This document shows positions 31,201-43,200 of a stretch of 64,000 bases of DNA, piece after piece. The notes below the pieces were generated by a model. It saw nothing but the letters and a program-made list of their open reading frames with translations, was not told the DNA's origin and ran no database searches. Source of the stretch: Tribonema minus. Taxonomy: Eukaryota; Sar; Xanthophyceae; Tribonematales; Tribonemataceae. Where the stretch lies: assembly GCA_017506865.1 (NCBI GenBank), contig JAFCMP010000554.1:1-64000 (forward strand). The letters run 5' to 3'. Each line of letters opens with the position of its first letter. The stretch's first letter is position 1. A program made the translations under genes and the position numbers.

Positions 31201-34200
31201 TGCCCCACGTGCACTTCTCTTGCTACAACATTCAGGTGCGTGCCGCATACAAATTAGTACTGCTCCAACAGATGCCAATAACTGCTCTTCCAATGCGTGC
31301 GTGTGCCGCATACAAATTGGCTTTGCTCTACAAAGACCAACTCGCGCAATCCACCCGGTTCTATGGACTCCTTTGAACGTGCGCCGCATTGCAGTACAAC
31401 ACGTCAAGCGCTCTGTGTAGTGCGCTTACGGCTCAGCATGCGGCAGCTCGCTTCAGGTCTTGCCGTCACAAGCAAGGATTAGGGTTAGGTTAGGGTTAGG
31501 GTTAGGGCTAGGGTTAGCGTTGTCCTCACAAGCACACCGGATGACACAGAGCGCCCGGGTCGCCGCCACACGACGCAAGACGTTGCGCCCGCACGATCAC
31601 TACCTGGAAGTTGGCTCAACGAGAGTGTTGAGTTTGGCTCATCAAGTAGTGTTGACGTTGGCTCAACAGCAAACACTGTTGAAGTTGGCTCAATGCGACG
31701 CTCCGCCCGCGCAGATCTACAAGCGCGTGACGGCCGAGTGCGCGGTGGCGTAGCCTTGACTGCACTCCCCACTTCATTTGTTGACGCCCCACATAATGTG
31801 CCCCCCCCCCCTTTTCGCACGCGGGTGCAGCTGCGACGTCACACCCCACTTCATTTGGCGACACCCCATGCGATGCGCCCCCCCCCCTTCCGCACGCGTG
31901 CGCAGCTGCGACTTCACAACCCCACTTCATGTGGTGACCCCCCCCCCCACCCCCCACCCCACCCCCCCTCCGCACTCGCAGATCTACAAGCGCGTGACGG
32001 CGGGCGTCCTGCCGAGCGCGCTGTTGCGCGTGCAGCTTCAACTTCAGACCCCACTTCAAATTTCAAATGGTGACAACCATGCGATGCGCCCCCCCCCCCC
32101 CCCCCTTCCGCACGCGCGTGCAACGTCATGCTGTACTTCTTCATGCGGTGACGCCCCACGTGCCGTGACGCCCCACGCGCGCGCAGATCTACAAGCGCGT
32201 CACTGCGGGCATCCTGCCGAGCGCGCTGTGGCGCGTGCAACTGCGACCTTGTACTCTTCTCGTTTATGCTGTGACGCACCATTGTTCACGTGGTGACATT
32301 CCACACCATGCGTCGCGCGCCCCCTTCCAAACGCGCAGATCTACAAGCGCGTGACGGCGGGCATCCTGCCGAGCGCGCTGTGGCGCGTGCAGCTGCAACT
32401 TCACACCCCACTTCATGTGGTGACATCCCCCCCCACCCTTTTGCACGCGCGTGCAGCTGCGACTCCACACCCCGCTTCATTTAGTGACGTTCCACGCCAT
32501 GCGTCGCGCGCCCCCTCTCGCGCGCGCAGATTTACAAGCCCGTGACGGCGGGCATCCTGCCGAGCGCGCTGTGGCGCGTGCAGCTTCAACTTCACCCCCA
32601 CTTCATGTGGTGACACCCCACATGACCCCCCCCCCCCCCCCTTCCGTGCTTCATTGTTATGACCCCCCCTCCCCCCTTGCCACCCCCCCTCCGCACGCGC
32701 AGATCTACAAGCGCGTGACGGCGGGCATTCTGCCGAGCGCGCTGTGGCGCGTGCAGCTGCGCACGGCCGTCGACTTCATCCGTGAGTGCCTCGACTTCGA
32801 CGCGTCGCTGCGCCCGAGCGCTGCCGAACTGCTGCAGCACCGCTTCCTCGAAGAGCGCAACGACGACGAGGACAACATGGAGGTGAAGCTCGGGCCGCCG
32901 CTGCCGGAGGGGGAAATGCTGGGGGCGGGGCCTGGGGGCCCGGGGGGGCGGGGGGTTACAGGGGGGGGGAAGCAACAGCTGACGATGGGGGGCGCCGCGG
33001 ACGCGCTGCTGCCGGACGTGACGCACCCGGGGATGGTGAGTCACACTCTGAATGTTGAAGTTTCACTACCAGTGGACTGGACATGGGGGGGCGCCGCTGC
33101 CAGGCGTGACCATCCGGGGATGGCGAGTCCCGGTTTTGAAGTTTTGATGCATGTTGAAGTTTCACTAGTAGTGAGGGGCTGGACATGTGGGTGCCGCAGA
33201 TGCGCTGCTGTCGAGCATGGCGCTCTCGGGGATGGTGAGTCACGGGTTTGAAGAGGTTTGAATCGTGTTGAAGTTCACGGGGTTGAAGTTCTGATGCGTG
33301 CTGAAGCATCGCCATCTGCTTCCCCATGTGACACTCCCCTGGGGGGACGGCAAGTCACGGGTTTGAAGGTCTGAGGCGTGTTGAAGTATCATCAGCGGTG
33401 GGGGCTGAACATGGGTGTCATGTTCATGAAGAACAGTGACCCGCGGTGTGTGTCATGCATACAAAGAACAGTGCAGTTCTTCCTGCATTGGGCAGGCGCG
33501 CTGATTGGGCGTGGAGCAAAAAGCGCACTCGAGTTTGCAGCCGTTTCTGTACTGTCAGTCTGCAACTGACAGTCTCTGCCGTTGTTGTCGCATAGCTCCA
33601 GCACTCCACTCAAGGTCACCAACATGAAATACGAATCAAAAGATTGTTGAGCTCCAGGTGACAAGGGATGGTTAGCCGCAAGTGCCTTCCACAAATAACC
33701 GTGCTCGCCGCTGCTGCAGTCATTGGCCACGAGTCAAACAGTGCCACCATAACCACAGTAGGCAAAAAGACTTCCGTGTGCAAGCTTTTTAGCGTTCGAG
33801 GCATGGCATAACATAGTGTGAGTCGCCACATGCCTCTGCCAGGGTAAGGGATTTTTCATGATAGACAGCCGCGCTGTTGCTTGCTGCAGCGCCTGCCTCT
33901 CTGTGCACCATGTGATCTCTGCTGTTGTCACATAGCTAGGTCCATTACTCCACTCAAGGTCACTAGCATCATGTGTATCACAATTTGCCTCTGCCAGGGT
34001 TAGGGTCAGGGTTAAAATTTCTAAAAGATGGCTGCTCCTGTTGCTTACGGCAACGCCTGCTCCCTTGTGCGCCACGTGTGCCTAACCCTAACCCTAACAC
34101 CTCACCCCAACCCTTACCCTAACCCTAACCTGCAGCGTGGTGCACCGAGCCTGTCGACTATAGAGGAGGCAGCGCCAACGGAGCCGCGGAGCCGCGTCAG

Positions 34201-37200
34201 CTCCACCAACTCCATCCCCGAGGTAAGCACCATCAACTTCTAGGTCTCTACAAATCTGTAGACTTAATAAAACTCTTTTGAGAAAAGCCAGTGGGGTCCT
34301 GAATATGCGGGGCGTGTGCGTTAGCAGGCCGCAGAGCCGTGTCAGCTCCACCAACTTTATTCTGAGGTAAGCAAGCACGGGCGGTATGTATAGAGGGACC
34401 AATTCCATGGGGGGGGCATGTATGTTGGCAGACTGCAGAGCCGTGTCAGCTCCACCACCTCTATATTGGAGGTGAGCAACTGGCGGGGGTATACGTATAT
34501 GAACACCAACTTCATACGTAGGGGGGGCATGTATGTCAGCAGACCGCACAGGAGGCAGCGCTCATGGAGCCGCGGAGCTGCGTGAGCTTGACGCACTCCA
34601 TGCAAGTTGACGTGGCAGAGGGTTGTGAGCACCCACTTCATGCGTGAGATGAGTGCAGTAGGGGCAGGTACATCAGCAGACCTAACCCTAGCTTTGCAAG
34701 TCGTGCATGTGCGCAGCCGCTTCTTTTCAGCTCTAATCAATGGAAACGTGCACTCAACTGCCCACGCTACCCGTCTCAACTCGTTAGCCTTGGACCCTGT
34801 TTCCTGCGTGGTGCGCGGCGATCCCAGTTGAAGTTGTCAACTGTTGAAGTTGTCAACTGTAATTGCAGTACTATCAATCCCCTTAAAAGCTGGTCCCCCG
34901 CTTGCCGCACCATTCAAGGTTGAAGTCGTCAGCTGCGTTGCTTCAGATGATTCATCAACATTCCGTGCGGCCGTCTCTCAGGCGCTGCACATCTGCAGGC
35001 GCTCTGACGTCAAGTTGCTGCTCCTCTCATGTGGCATAAATCTCAGACCGTCCGTGCGCCGGGCTCTTGTGGCACGCCATTGCGGGCTCCCCAACCCTAA
35101 TTCTGGAAGGCGTGCAGCGATGGCGACGCGTTATTTCGCATCATAACAGCTCAGTGTATGGACATGTGTGTTGGCGGCAGTGCTGAGCGTCATCACCAAT
35201 GCACGCGCGCTTGTGCGAGCAGCTCGGGCTCGATGATGTTGGTAGCCCGTGGCGGCAGCAGCGCCCCCTCCACCTCCGCTGTTGCCCCATCTCCTTATGG
35301 CCGCAAGACCCTCCCCCCCCCCCCCCTTTTCCTTGTGACAGCAGCAGCGCCCACCAAGCCCCCCGCCCCTTCACCTCCCTCAATCAATCCCCCCCCCCCC
35401 CCTCGCCCCGTTCACCTCCCTCATTCATTCTTGCTTTCGCCCTGCTGCAGGGGCAGGACGGCGCCAGCTCTGGCACGCCCAAGGGGTCCACTGGCACCAC
35501 GTCCTCACGCAGCGACTTCTCAACGGGCGACAGCTCAACGCCGCCATCGCCATCGGAGGTGTCATCTACGGACGCAGGCGGCGGCAGCAGCGGCGGCGGC
35601 GGCGGCAGCAGCGGCGGCGGCGGCGGCGCGCCGACGTTCACACGCCACCGCAGCTTCAGCTTCAGCGGCTCGCCCGACTTGACAGGTGAGAGCGCGCCGC
35701 CGCTGCTGCTGCTGCCGCTGCTGCTGCCGCTTCTGCTGCCGCTGCTGCTGCTGCCGTCGTTGCTGCTGCTGCTGCCGCCGTCGCGTCGCGCCGCGTCTAG
35801 TGTCGGCAGTGCTGTCTGCGGACGGTCACCTAGTGAACGCGTTGGTAGCACAGTGCCCTGAAGCAAAGCGCGCGTCACCTAATGACGGCGCGCGACGCTG
35901 CTGGTGGGCACTGCCGCACAAACTTGGCCGTATGTTCGTGGTAACATAAGTATGGTAATGTGCATGGACGCATTGCGTCATGACTTGAGAGGTGAGACGC
36001 TGCGTGTCCTGGGGTGCCTCTGCCGGTGAGCGCTGCCACGCTGTGCGTGCGTGCTGAGGGAGCGTCACGTGTTGAAGTTTAGTGCCGCGTGACTGCGCGT
36101 GCTCTGCGGCTGCTCCCCCACCACCACCACCACCACCCGTGGCATGCGGCGATGTACTTCCATGAACTGATGTAAAGGTGTCGGTCGAAAGTGGGTACGC
36201 ATTGCTCAGCACGCGTGTAAGCATGTCAGTGGTCAGCAGCGGACTCTTTATATATCAGCCATTGTGCGATCGCGCATGTGCGCTGTGCCCTGCTGTGGCG
36301 CTCGTGCGCACCCGTGTCGCTGCGTCATGCCTGGCTCGCCCCACGCTTCCTCTGCATGCAAATTCACCTCTAACTTCACCTCCGCCCTGCCGCGCGCAGG
36401 CCCCAGTTGCGGCGGCGGCGGCCCCATCCTCCCGCGCATGATGCGCTCGCAGTCGCTGCACATACAGATCCTTACCATATGCTGTTTGCTACCTCGGTCT
36501 GCGTCTCTGCGTGCAACTGAAACTTCACCTCAACTTGTACCTCATTCAGGCCCCGGCAGCGGCAGCGGCAGTGGCGGCGACGGCCCCATCTTCCCGCGCG
36601 TGACGCGCTCGCAGTCGCTGCGCGGGCTCGGCCTCGAGACGCGCCACCTGGCGAGCAGCTACGCGAGCGACGACTCCGACTCGGACCACGAGTCGCTGCT
36701 CGCCGCCATGCCCGACAGCGAGGCGAACATGCGCAGCCTCGTGCTGCCGGAGGGGCGCGAGAAGCGCGAGCGCGAGGGCAGCAGCAGCGCGCCGCCCACA
36801 GTCGCCGCCACCGCCGCCGCCGCCGCTGCTGCTGCGGCCAGACCGGCGGCGGCAGCGGCGGCGGCGGCGACAGCAGCGGCGGCGGCGAAACCCGCAGAGG
36901 CGCCACTTGCGCGGCGCGGGACGCCGCCCGCTAGCCAGCAGCAGCAGCAGCAGCGAGGATCTGCTGCGGCTGGCGCGCCCGCCGGCGGCAACGGCGGCGG
37001 CGGCAGCACGGGCGGCGCGGAGCTCCGCTCGTCGCTGACGAAGCAGCAGCAGCAGGCCAAGCTGCCCACGTTCAAGAGCTCGCCGGGAGCTCTGGACAGC
37101 GCAGGCGACAATGGCCGGCGTGGCGACATGGAGGGACACGGCGCTGCAGCTGCCTTCGCGCACAGCACGGCGCCGAATCTGAACGTGGGTACGGGCGTGG

Positions 37201-39515
37201 GGGAGGAGGTGGTGGTGATTGACGGTGGCGGCGGCGGCGATGGCGGCGACGACGACGAGGAGGCGCACGCGACGCAGATCAAGTACGCGCTGTCGCAGGG
37301 CACGGAGCGCGACGTGATGCGCCTCGTCATGCACACGCACGTCGAGGGGCGCCTGCAGGAGGTGGAGTTCGACTTCAACCTCGAGCGCGACGCCGCGGAC
37401 GAGGTCGCGCGCGAGATGATCTCCGAGCTCCACCTCCCCGGCCACGAGCACGACCAGATCACGCAGACGATACGCGCGCTCGCGGAGCGCGCGCGCAAGC
37501 GCCGCATGCGCCGCACTCCCAGCGGCGCGGCAGCGGCGGCAGCGGCGCCGGGCAGTGGCGGCAGCGGGCCGCCGTCGCGCACGCCGTCGCAGGACGACGT
37601 GCTCGGTCAGGAGGCGGCGGCGCCGCAAGCGCAGCAGCAGCAGCAGCAGCGCGTGCAGGCGGCCACGGCGCAGCAGCAGCAGCAGCAGCGGCAACAGCAG
37701 CAGGCCCAGCAGCAGCTGCAGCAGGCGCAGCAGCTGGCGGCCGCCAAGGCTGCGGCTGCCGCCGGCGGCGGCGCGGCGCCGAGCCAGAAGCCGCCGCCGC
37801 AGTCCGGCCCGCAGCAACGCCAGCTGCACGGCAGCAGCAGCAGCGGCGGTGGCAGCGGCGTGTACCAGAAGGCGCAGCTCGCGGCGACAGCCACAGCCAG
37901 CAGCGTCGGCGGCAGCGGCGTCTACCAGAAGGCGCAGCTGGCAGCGGCGGCGGCGACGCAGGACGCGCGCGCCGCGGCGGCAGCAGCAGCAGCTGCGCCG
38001 GCGCAGCAGCAGCCGCCGTCACTGACGGGCTCAGCGCACTCGCTGGGCGCGACGACGACAGCATCGCTCAGCGCTTCGGAGGGCGGGAGCGGGGGCGGCG
38101 GGGGGTCTGCGGCGCTGGCGGCGGCGCTGTGGGAGCAGGCGTGGGCGCCGCGCGACTCGCCGGGCTCGGACGACTCGGACACGGACCGCGAGCAGGACGG
38201 CGAGTTTGAGCGCGCGCGCGAGGCGTACCGGCGCAAGGTGCGCCAGGCGCAGAAGGTGTACGAGGTGCGCCAGTCCAACCTCAACAAGGCGCTGGACGAG
38301 TGCATCGAGGTGAGTCACCCTAATTCTAACCCGTAACCTCAACTTCTAAAGCTAACCGCTAACCGTAAGTGCGAAGGGGGAATTGCTCGTGGGGTGTGGG
38401 TCGTGCGCTGCTGCTGCAGCGGTGCTGCTGTCGCTGTTGCATGTTTGCTGCCCTGAGTGCGTGTGTCTGCCAGCACGTCTGCCTTATTCAACGCTTGTGC
38501 GGTCATTATTTGTGCAGGGGCTCGTATCGCGAACGATTTGTTGAGCAGGTTTTGCTCCAAGTGGTGTCTTCGGGAGGTGTGAGCTTGTTGTAGCTGTGCA
38601 CTTTGGTATCGTGCACATGTGTGTGTCACCGCCCATGTTTCACCGGCACCGGCACGGGACCGCCTGATGGTTGTGCATTACAGCGTTCAAGTAGTGGATG
38701 CAGCATGCAGGACATCACAGGAGACTATGCAATCGTTTACGGCGCGGCATGCGAAATGCCCAAGTGCAAGTTGACAGCGGCACTGTGCCTTTCGCTGGTA
38801 GGTTCGATTGCAGCAGCTTCAGCTGGCGCGGATGCAAGAGGATAGCAACTTCAACCTGAGGATAGCAACTTCAACATGATGATATCAACATTGATTATAG
38901 AATGATTGATAGCAACTTCAACATTAGGATACCAACTTCAACATAATGATAGCTCTTCATTACGATCGCACAAGCGTCACGTCACGCTGCCTCGCAGAGC
39001 CTCACCCTCTGCGCAACTGGCACCGCATCGCGCCCTGCCCACCCTCTCACCAGGAGAACCGCCGGCAGCAAGAAAAGTTCCGCAAGGACTGCGAGGAGTT
39101 CGAGCGCAAGAAGATCAAGATGGAGGCGGAGTTTGAGGTGCGCATGCGCGACTTCTGCAACGAGTGGCGCGACATCGAGGAGAGGATGCGCCAGGCGCGG
39201 CGTGGCGCGCGGCAGCACACGCACCAACAACGGCCGCCGCCGCAGCAGCAGCCGCAGATGCCGCCGCCGCCACCAGCGGCGGCGGCAGCAGCGCGCGGCG
39301 GCGGCGGCGGCGGCAGCGGCAGCGCAGATGGACAGTTTATGGGCAAGGGCGGGGAGCCCGGCCGCGGGGGTTTAGGTACAGGGGGAGGGGGAGCTGACTT
39401 GAAACGGCAGCCGCTGCAGCACAGCCGCAAGCCGTCGATAGGGGGCCCCGGGGGGGGGGAGGGCGGGGGCGGGGGGAAGGAGCCATTACAAGGCGCGCAG
39501 CAGGATAGCTCGTGA
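28275..39515 (+). CDS. WNK-family serine/threonine kinase
   Basis: Nine exons: 28275-28763, 29313-29476, 30135-30291, 31016-31099, 32703-33035, 34136-34222, 35451-35685, 36550-38309 and 39054-39515; phases fit, 1256 aa. The kinase domain (about residues 90-310) has the WNK hallmark: Lys in the glycine loop ([13 protein letters not shown]) and none in strand 3 (IEVAWNAV). Also visible are [20 protein letters not shown] (a GDLG variant of DFG), GTPEFMAPE and [12 protein letters not shown]. An OSR1-type CCT domain follows near residue 680 ([18 protein letters not shown]), then poly-Gln/Ala segments and a charged coiled coil ([20 protein letters not shown]). WNKs sense chloride and osmotic stress and activate SPAK/OSR1-type kinases in animals. 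Exon-edge copies fill the introns. Start chosen as MASAQGSP, before the conserved kinase region. Confidence 0.95.
29585..29605 (+). repeat. Interstitial telomeric tract (TTAGGG)
   Basis: Three TTAGGG-type units in the WNK intron after exon 29313-29476. Confidence 0.8.
29940..30060 (+). repeat. Acceptor-side copies of WNK exon 30135-30291
   Basis: A degenerate copy at about 29950-29978 (aggtgccacaacgtccttct) and a good one at about 29998-30045 (caggtgcgacaacatcttta...acgggcgacattcgcgta) precede the real exon. The intron text tgtttgctgc...gctgt repeats before each. Confidence 0.87.
30395..30760 (+). repeat. Donor-side copies of WNK exon 30135-30291
   Basis: Three copies of the exon end, at about 30397-30455, 30522-30600 (gagcgtcctcggcacgcccg through gagaag/gtacgt) and 30700-30752. 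Each keeps the donor and the following 'atgtatcgcgc' intron words. Confidence 0.88.
31477..31517 (+). repeat. Interstitial telomeric tract (TTAGGG)
   Basis: About six TTAGGG/GCTAGGG units in the WNK intron before the exon-5 copy array. Confidence 0.85.
31700..32610 (+). repeat. Acceptor-side array of WNK exon 32703-33035 (five copies)
   Basis: Before the real exon at 32703, five copies of cgcag/ATCTACAAGCGCGTGACG and the next ~40 bases start at about 31713, 31981, 32188, 32338 and 32529. Most keep the reading [19 protein letters not shown]. After ~55-60 bases each turns into intron text (cttcaacttcacaccccact, tcatgtggtgac) and a new C-run leading to the next acceptor. Spacing is 150-270 bp. 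This is the clearest array in the window. Confidence 0.95.
33050..33380 (+). repeat. Donor-side copies of WNK exon 32703-33035
   Basis: Copies of the exon end around GGGATG/gtgagtcac lie at about 33070-33130 (ggcgccgctgccaggcgtga, ccggggatggcgagtc) and 33185-33245 (gccgcagatgcgctgctg, ggggatggtgagtcac), with a last weak one near 33340. The gttgaagttt...tgatgcgtgttgaag intron text repeats with them. Confidence 0.8.
33630..33790 (-). repeat. Dispersed repeat family A, copy 4
   Basis: Starts acgaatcaaaagattgttga and ends near gacttccgtgtgcaagc. The minus-strand frame (MVALFDSWP...CGRHLRLT...CHLEL) is open. It continues on the minus side into a segment shared with 51420-51480 (agctttttag, gttcgaggcatg). 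Confidence 0.8.
34081..34130 (-). repeat. Interstitial telomeric tract (CCCTAA) at an acceptor
   Basis: CCCTAA-like repeats run right up to the acceptor of WNK exon 34136-34222, so they serve as its pyrimidine-containing tract. Confidence 0.8.
34325..34580 (+). repeat. Donor-side copies of WNK exon 34136-34222
   Basis: Three copies of the exon end (cgcagagccgtgtcagctcc, then accaac...gag/gtaag or gtgag) at about 34329-34372, 34434-34475 and 34540-34600, sharing the intron words ggggggcatgtatgt. Confidence 0.82.
34826..34862 (+). repeat. Short tandem repeat GTTGAAGTTGTCAACT
   Basis: Two perfect 16-bp units containing the octamer TTGAAGTT that recurs throughout the introns of the window. Confidence 0.8.
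36390..36462 (+). repeat. Acceptor-side copy of WNK exon 36550-38309
   Basis: cgcag/GCCCCAGTTGCGGCGGCG through ATGATGCGCTCGCAGTCGCT repeats the first ~70 bases of the exon, reading [16 protein letters not shown] against [16 protein letters not shown], then turns into intron. In-frame use of this acceptor would still meet a stop or require a donor. Confidence 0.85.
38855..38955 (+). repeat. Minisatellite, unit about 20-28 bp
   Basis: Four to five units of the type gatagcaacttcaacatnan in the last WNK intron. Confidence 0.75.
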
Positions 39516-40220
39516 CCCCCCGAGGCAGTGCGTTGCAGCGCCCGCGGCGGTGGGGGGGGGCGGCGGCGGCCGGCGGCGCCGCCGTTGCGCGCGCCGCCGC
39601 TGCCGCCGCCGCCGCTGCTGCCCTTGCGGGCCGCTATCCCGATAGATGTTTGCGATGAATTCCCTTGTTCTAACACACACAATTGGTTGCATGAAGTGCG
39701 CATTGTGGGTCCCCCCCTCTTTGCGCCGCCGCCAAGGAGTTGTAAGTGCACGCATAATACCTTACATTCGTGCCGCACGCCCTCTGACAAGGTCAGGACG
39801 TGGCTTTGTCACCATAGCGCGCCTGTGCAGCGCGTTTTTTGCCGTTTTTATGGTGTTTCTGCTCCTCATGCTGCCCTCCTGCCTTCATCATGAGCTGTGG
39901 TTATGCAGCGTTTGTTGTAGGCAAAAACATGATGGCCATCATACAGGCATGAATTTGAAGTTAACAGTCAGTTTGATTGGATTGTATGAGCCGTTGTCTG
40001 GTGTCGCATCGGTAGGTGTACAGGTCCGTTGGTATAAGGTGGTTGCCCACACCACAAGCTAAGGTATGCTGCACCCCACAACGTGACACCTAATGAATCT
40101 CATTCTTCCCGGGACTGCAGCGCGTTCCTGGTTCCCGGCTGCTCCATCTGCTTGACCAACCTTTTGCAGCCCGTGAGCTGCTTCTCCACCGTTGCTGTGC
40201 CTGGCAAGCTTCGATCTGCA
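39516..40220. other. Intergenic region between WNK and PPR-EngB
   Basis: 705 bp with no recognised gene, on the same strand between the WNK stop and the next ATG. The first ~100 bp are GCC/GGC-rich; the rest is of ordinary composition and must hold a 3' end and the next promoter. Confidence 0.5.
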
Positions 40221-43200
40221 ATGCCAAGAAGTCGGAAGGGCGCGAGATGCAGCACTCTTGCTGTTGCGGCCGCCGCGGCAGTGGCCTGCCAATCTTGCGG
40301 CTGCCATGCCTTCTGTCCTAGCGGTAGACCCCAGCGAGGCCATGCTGCAGCTTCAGGTGCGTGAACCAGACATAATGTTTCGTTGACAAGTTGTGCTCGG
40401 AAGCCTAGTGTTTCTGCTTCTCAGGTCCTCTACAAAAGTACTGTCGTTGCGTTGATGCTGCTGTCGATGGGGACCATGGGGACTATGGGCGAATACCAAA
40501 TCCGCACCACCACTGGCAACGGCCCAGTACCTGCTGCAGCAGCATGATGCTGCTAGTACAGCGCAACATAGCATCGCATCGCAACATCAGCCCAACAGAG
40601 CATCTGTCTGCTGCAACCTCTGCTCTGCTGCTGCTGCCGCCCAACCTCCGTTGATATGCGCCATCACCTGCGTCACTTGACAGATTTACCTATCGCCATC
40701 ATCCTTACAGGCTGCGCCGCCAGATCAAGCCGCAGATACGACAGCAACAGCGGCGCAGACACCAGTGGCAGCGGCAGCAGTGAACAGCTTCTGAAGCAGG
40801 CAAAGCTCGCCGAGTGGCGCCAGATGATGGCGTCGGGCAAGCTGCAGTCTCTGGCGGCGATGATAGAGGAGGAGGAGCGCGCCGAAGAGGAGGCGGCCGC
40901 GCTGCAGCAGCTCGCCGCGGAAGATGCCGTCGGCGCCAAGGCACGCGGCCGCCGCCAAAAAGCGCGCCTGCGGTCCTCCGCAGCCGCCGCCGGCGAAACC
41001 GAAGACGAAGGCGACGACGAGCTGAATGACGCATCTGATGACGATGAAGAGAAAAGCGGCAATGATGACGAGGACTTCAACGCCAGCATGCTCGAGCTGC
41101 GCGCCGGCAGCGACGACAGCGCTGCGCAGCAGCAGCAGCAGGCGGCGGCGGCGGAGGACTGGCGCGGCGCGTTCCCCGTCGCGCGGCGGCGCGCGGTGCC
41201 GGCGGCGCCCGCGGCGGCGACGCCGCCGCCTGCGCTCGCCACGGCGGCCGAGTGGCAGCGCGCCATCGACAGGCTGGCGGCCGTGGAGCGCGACGCCGCG
41301 GCGCTGCTGGCGCTCGCGCGCGCGCTGCCGCCGCCGCGCGACGACGCGCTGGCGTGCCGCGCCGCGCGCGCGCTTGCGCGCCTCGGGCGCCTGGACCTCG
41401 CGCTGGAGGCGCACGCGCTGCGCGACGCCGCAGCGGCAGTCGGCAGTGCTCCGCTCACCGCGACGGCGGCGGCGGCGGCGGCGGCGGAGGACGCGCAGCA
41501 CGAGGGCGCGGGCGCGGCGTTCACACTGGGGCTCGCGGTGGCGTGCGTGCGCAACGGGCGCGCAGACGACGCGGCGCGCCTTCGCAGCGCGCTGCTCGAC
41601 GCTGCGCCGGCCGCCGCCGCCGCCGTGGACGGCGCGCTGCTGCCGGAGGCGGCGGCGGCGGCGGCGGCGGCGCTGGCGGCGGCGCGGCGCGCGGGCGACG
41701 CCGCGGCCGCGGAGGCGGCGCTCGGCGCCATGGCGGGAGTCGTGGCGCAGGCGCATGCGCGGCTGCGTGAGACGGGGCTGGCGGCGACGGCGTGCAACGC
41801 GCTGATACGGCACCTGGGGAGGGTGGATCTGCTGAGCGATGTGTTTGCGCTGCTGGATTCGATGCGCGCGGCAAAGGTGAAGCCCGATGCGGAGACGTGG
41901 GAGTTTGTTGCGAATGCGGCGGTGAAGGAGGTGGCGTTCGAGTGCAGCGCCGTGAGCATGAAGACGCTGCCGCCGCCAGGTGCGCCTAACCCTAGCACTA
42001 ACCCTTACCCTAGGGTGCGCGGCGTGCACGCAGAAAGTCGGCAGGCGCCGCTGCATGTTTGCTTATATGGTGTGTGCTTTGGTGGTGAATTGCTGCTGGC
42101 AGAGCCGCAGAGTGGGCCACACTCCACCTGGGCCGTTGCTCAACATGCGTGTGTGTGGTGCGGTGTTTCCCCTTTATGAGCAGCAAGAATGGTACAATCA
42201 GAAGCTCATGTACGTAATCTGTAGATTATTCTACTGTTGGTCAGCATAGGAACGCTTTTCAGTGGGTGTCGCCATCAGCCTCTTCTCTGGATATGCAATA
42301 TCTGTGTCAATGCGCTATCCACAGCCGAGGGCATGCACTGCAAGGCACATGCCTTGCGGATCAAGAATGATAGGGTTTTTTTGCCGCCTAGTGGATGATG
42401 AGTATGTGAAGAGCGGCGCTGTGGAAATGCCCTGCTCTGTACTTTTTACACTTTGTACATACATTAAAGTGAAATGAACCGCGGCTTGGTATGCCTGTCA
42501 TCCAGGTCCGCCGGAGGTGCTCTTTGTGGCCAGGTCGAAAAGGCGCTAGGTACATGCATGTAGACTGAAAATGAGCACACACATGTAGACTGAAATGATA
42601 CGCTACCTTGTATGGGTGTCCTCCAGGCCCGCCGGAGGTGCTCTTTGTGGGCAGGTCAAGAATGACACTTGTGCATACATGTGGACTGAAGTAACACGCC
42701 ACCTACCTTGTATCTTTGCCGCAGGCTCTTTTTGGGCAGATCCAAATTGACACATTGTGCATACATGAGAACTGAAATGAACCGCTACTTTGTATGGGTG
42801 TCCTCCAGGCCCACCGGAGATACTCTTTGTGGGCAGATCCAATGTCGGCAAGTCCAGCCTGGTCAACATGCTGGTGAACCGCAAGGCCATTGCACCCACG
42901 TCGTCGAAACCGGGCTTCACGACGGAGTTGAACTTCTACTCCGTCAACGCCGGGCGCAAAAGGTGAGCGATGTGACTCTCCGTCTATCGCCATGATGTGA
43001 CGGCCCAGTGTGTGCTGTAGGACGCTTGCATGCAGCTTGTCGTATGCGCTCATGTGGTGTGCTGCGGTTGAGGTGCGTTGTAACCCCACCTCTAAGGTGT
43101 GGTGGTGGTGCGTTCGTGGCTACAATGTGGCAAGGCCCGTCGCTGCGAAGCCAGGCTCCCTGCACCGTACCCCCCCCCCCCCTCCCCCCACAACACACAC

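Noticed and set aside
31700..32610. Regular repeats with spacers resembling a CRISPR array
   Set aside because: Repeats are exon starts with splice acceptors in a eukaryotic intron, unevenly spaced and degenerate; spacers are also similar to each other.
36546..37829. A 427-codon minus-strand frame opposite the WNK exon
   Set aside because: Mirror of GC-rich triplet-repeat coding DNA; the plus strand has recognisable domains and phase-matched splice sites.
40673..42056. Two minus-strand frames of over 440 codons opposite the PPR region
   Set aside because: Low-complexity Ala/Ser/Arg shadows of the plus-strand exon, with no motifs.
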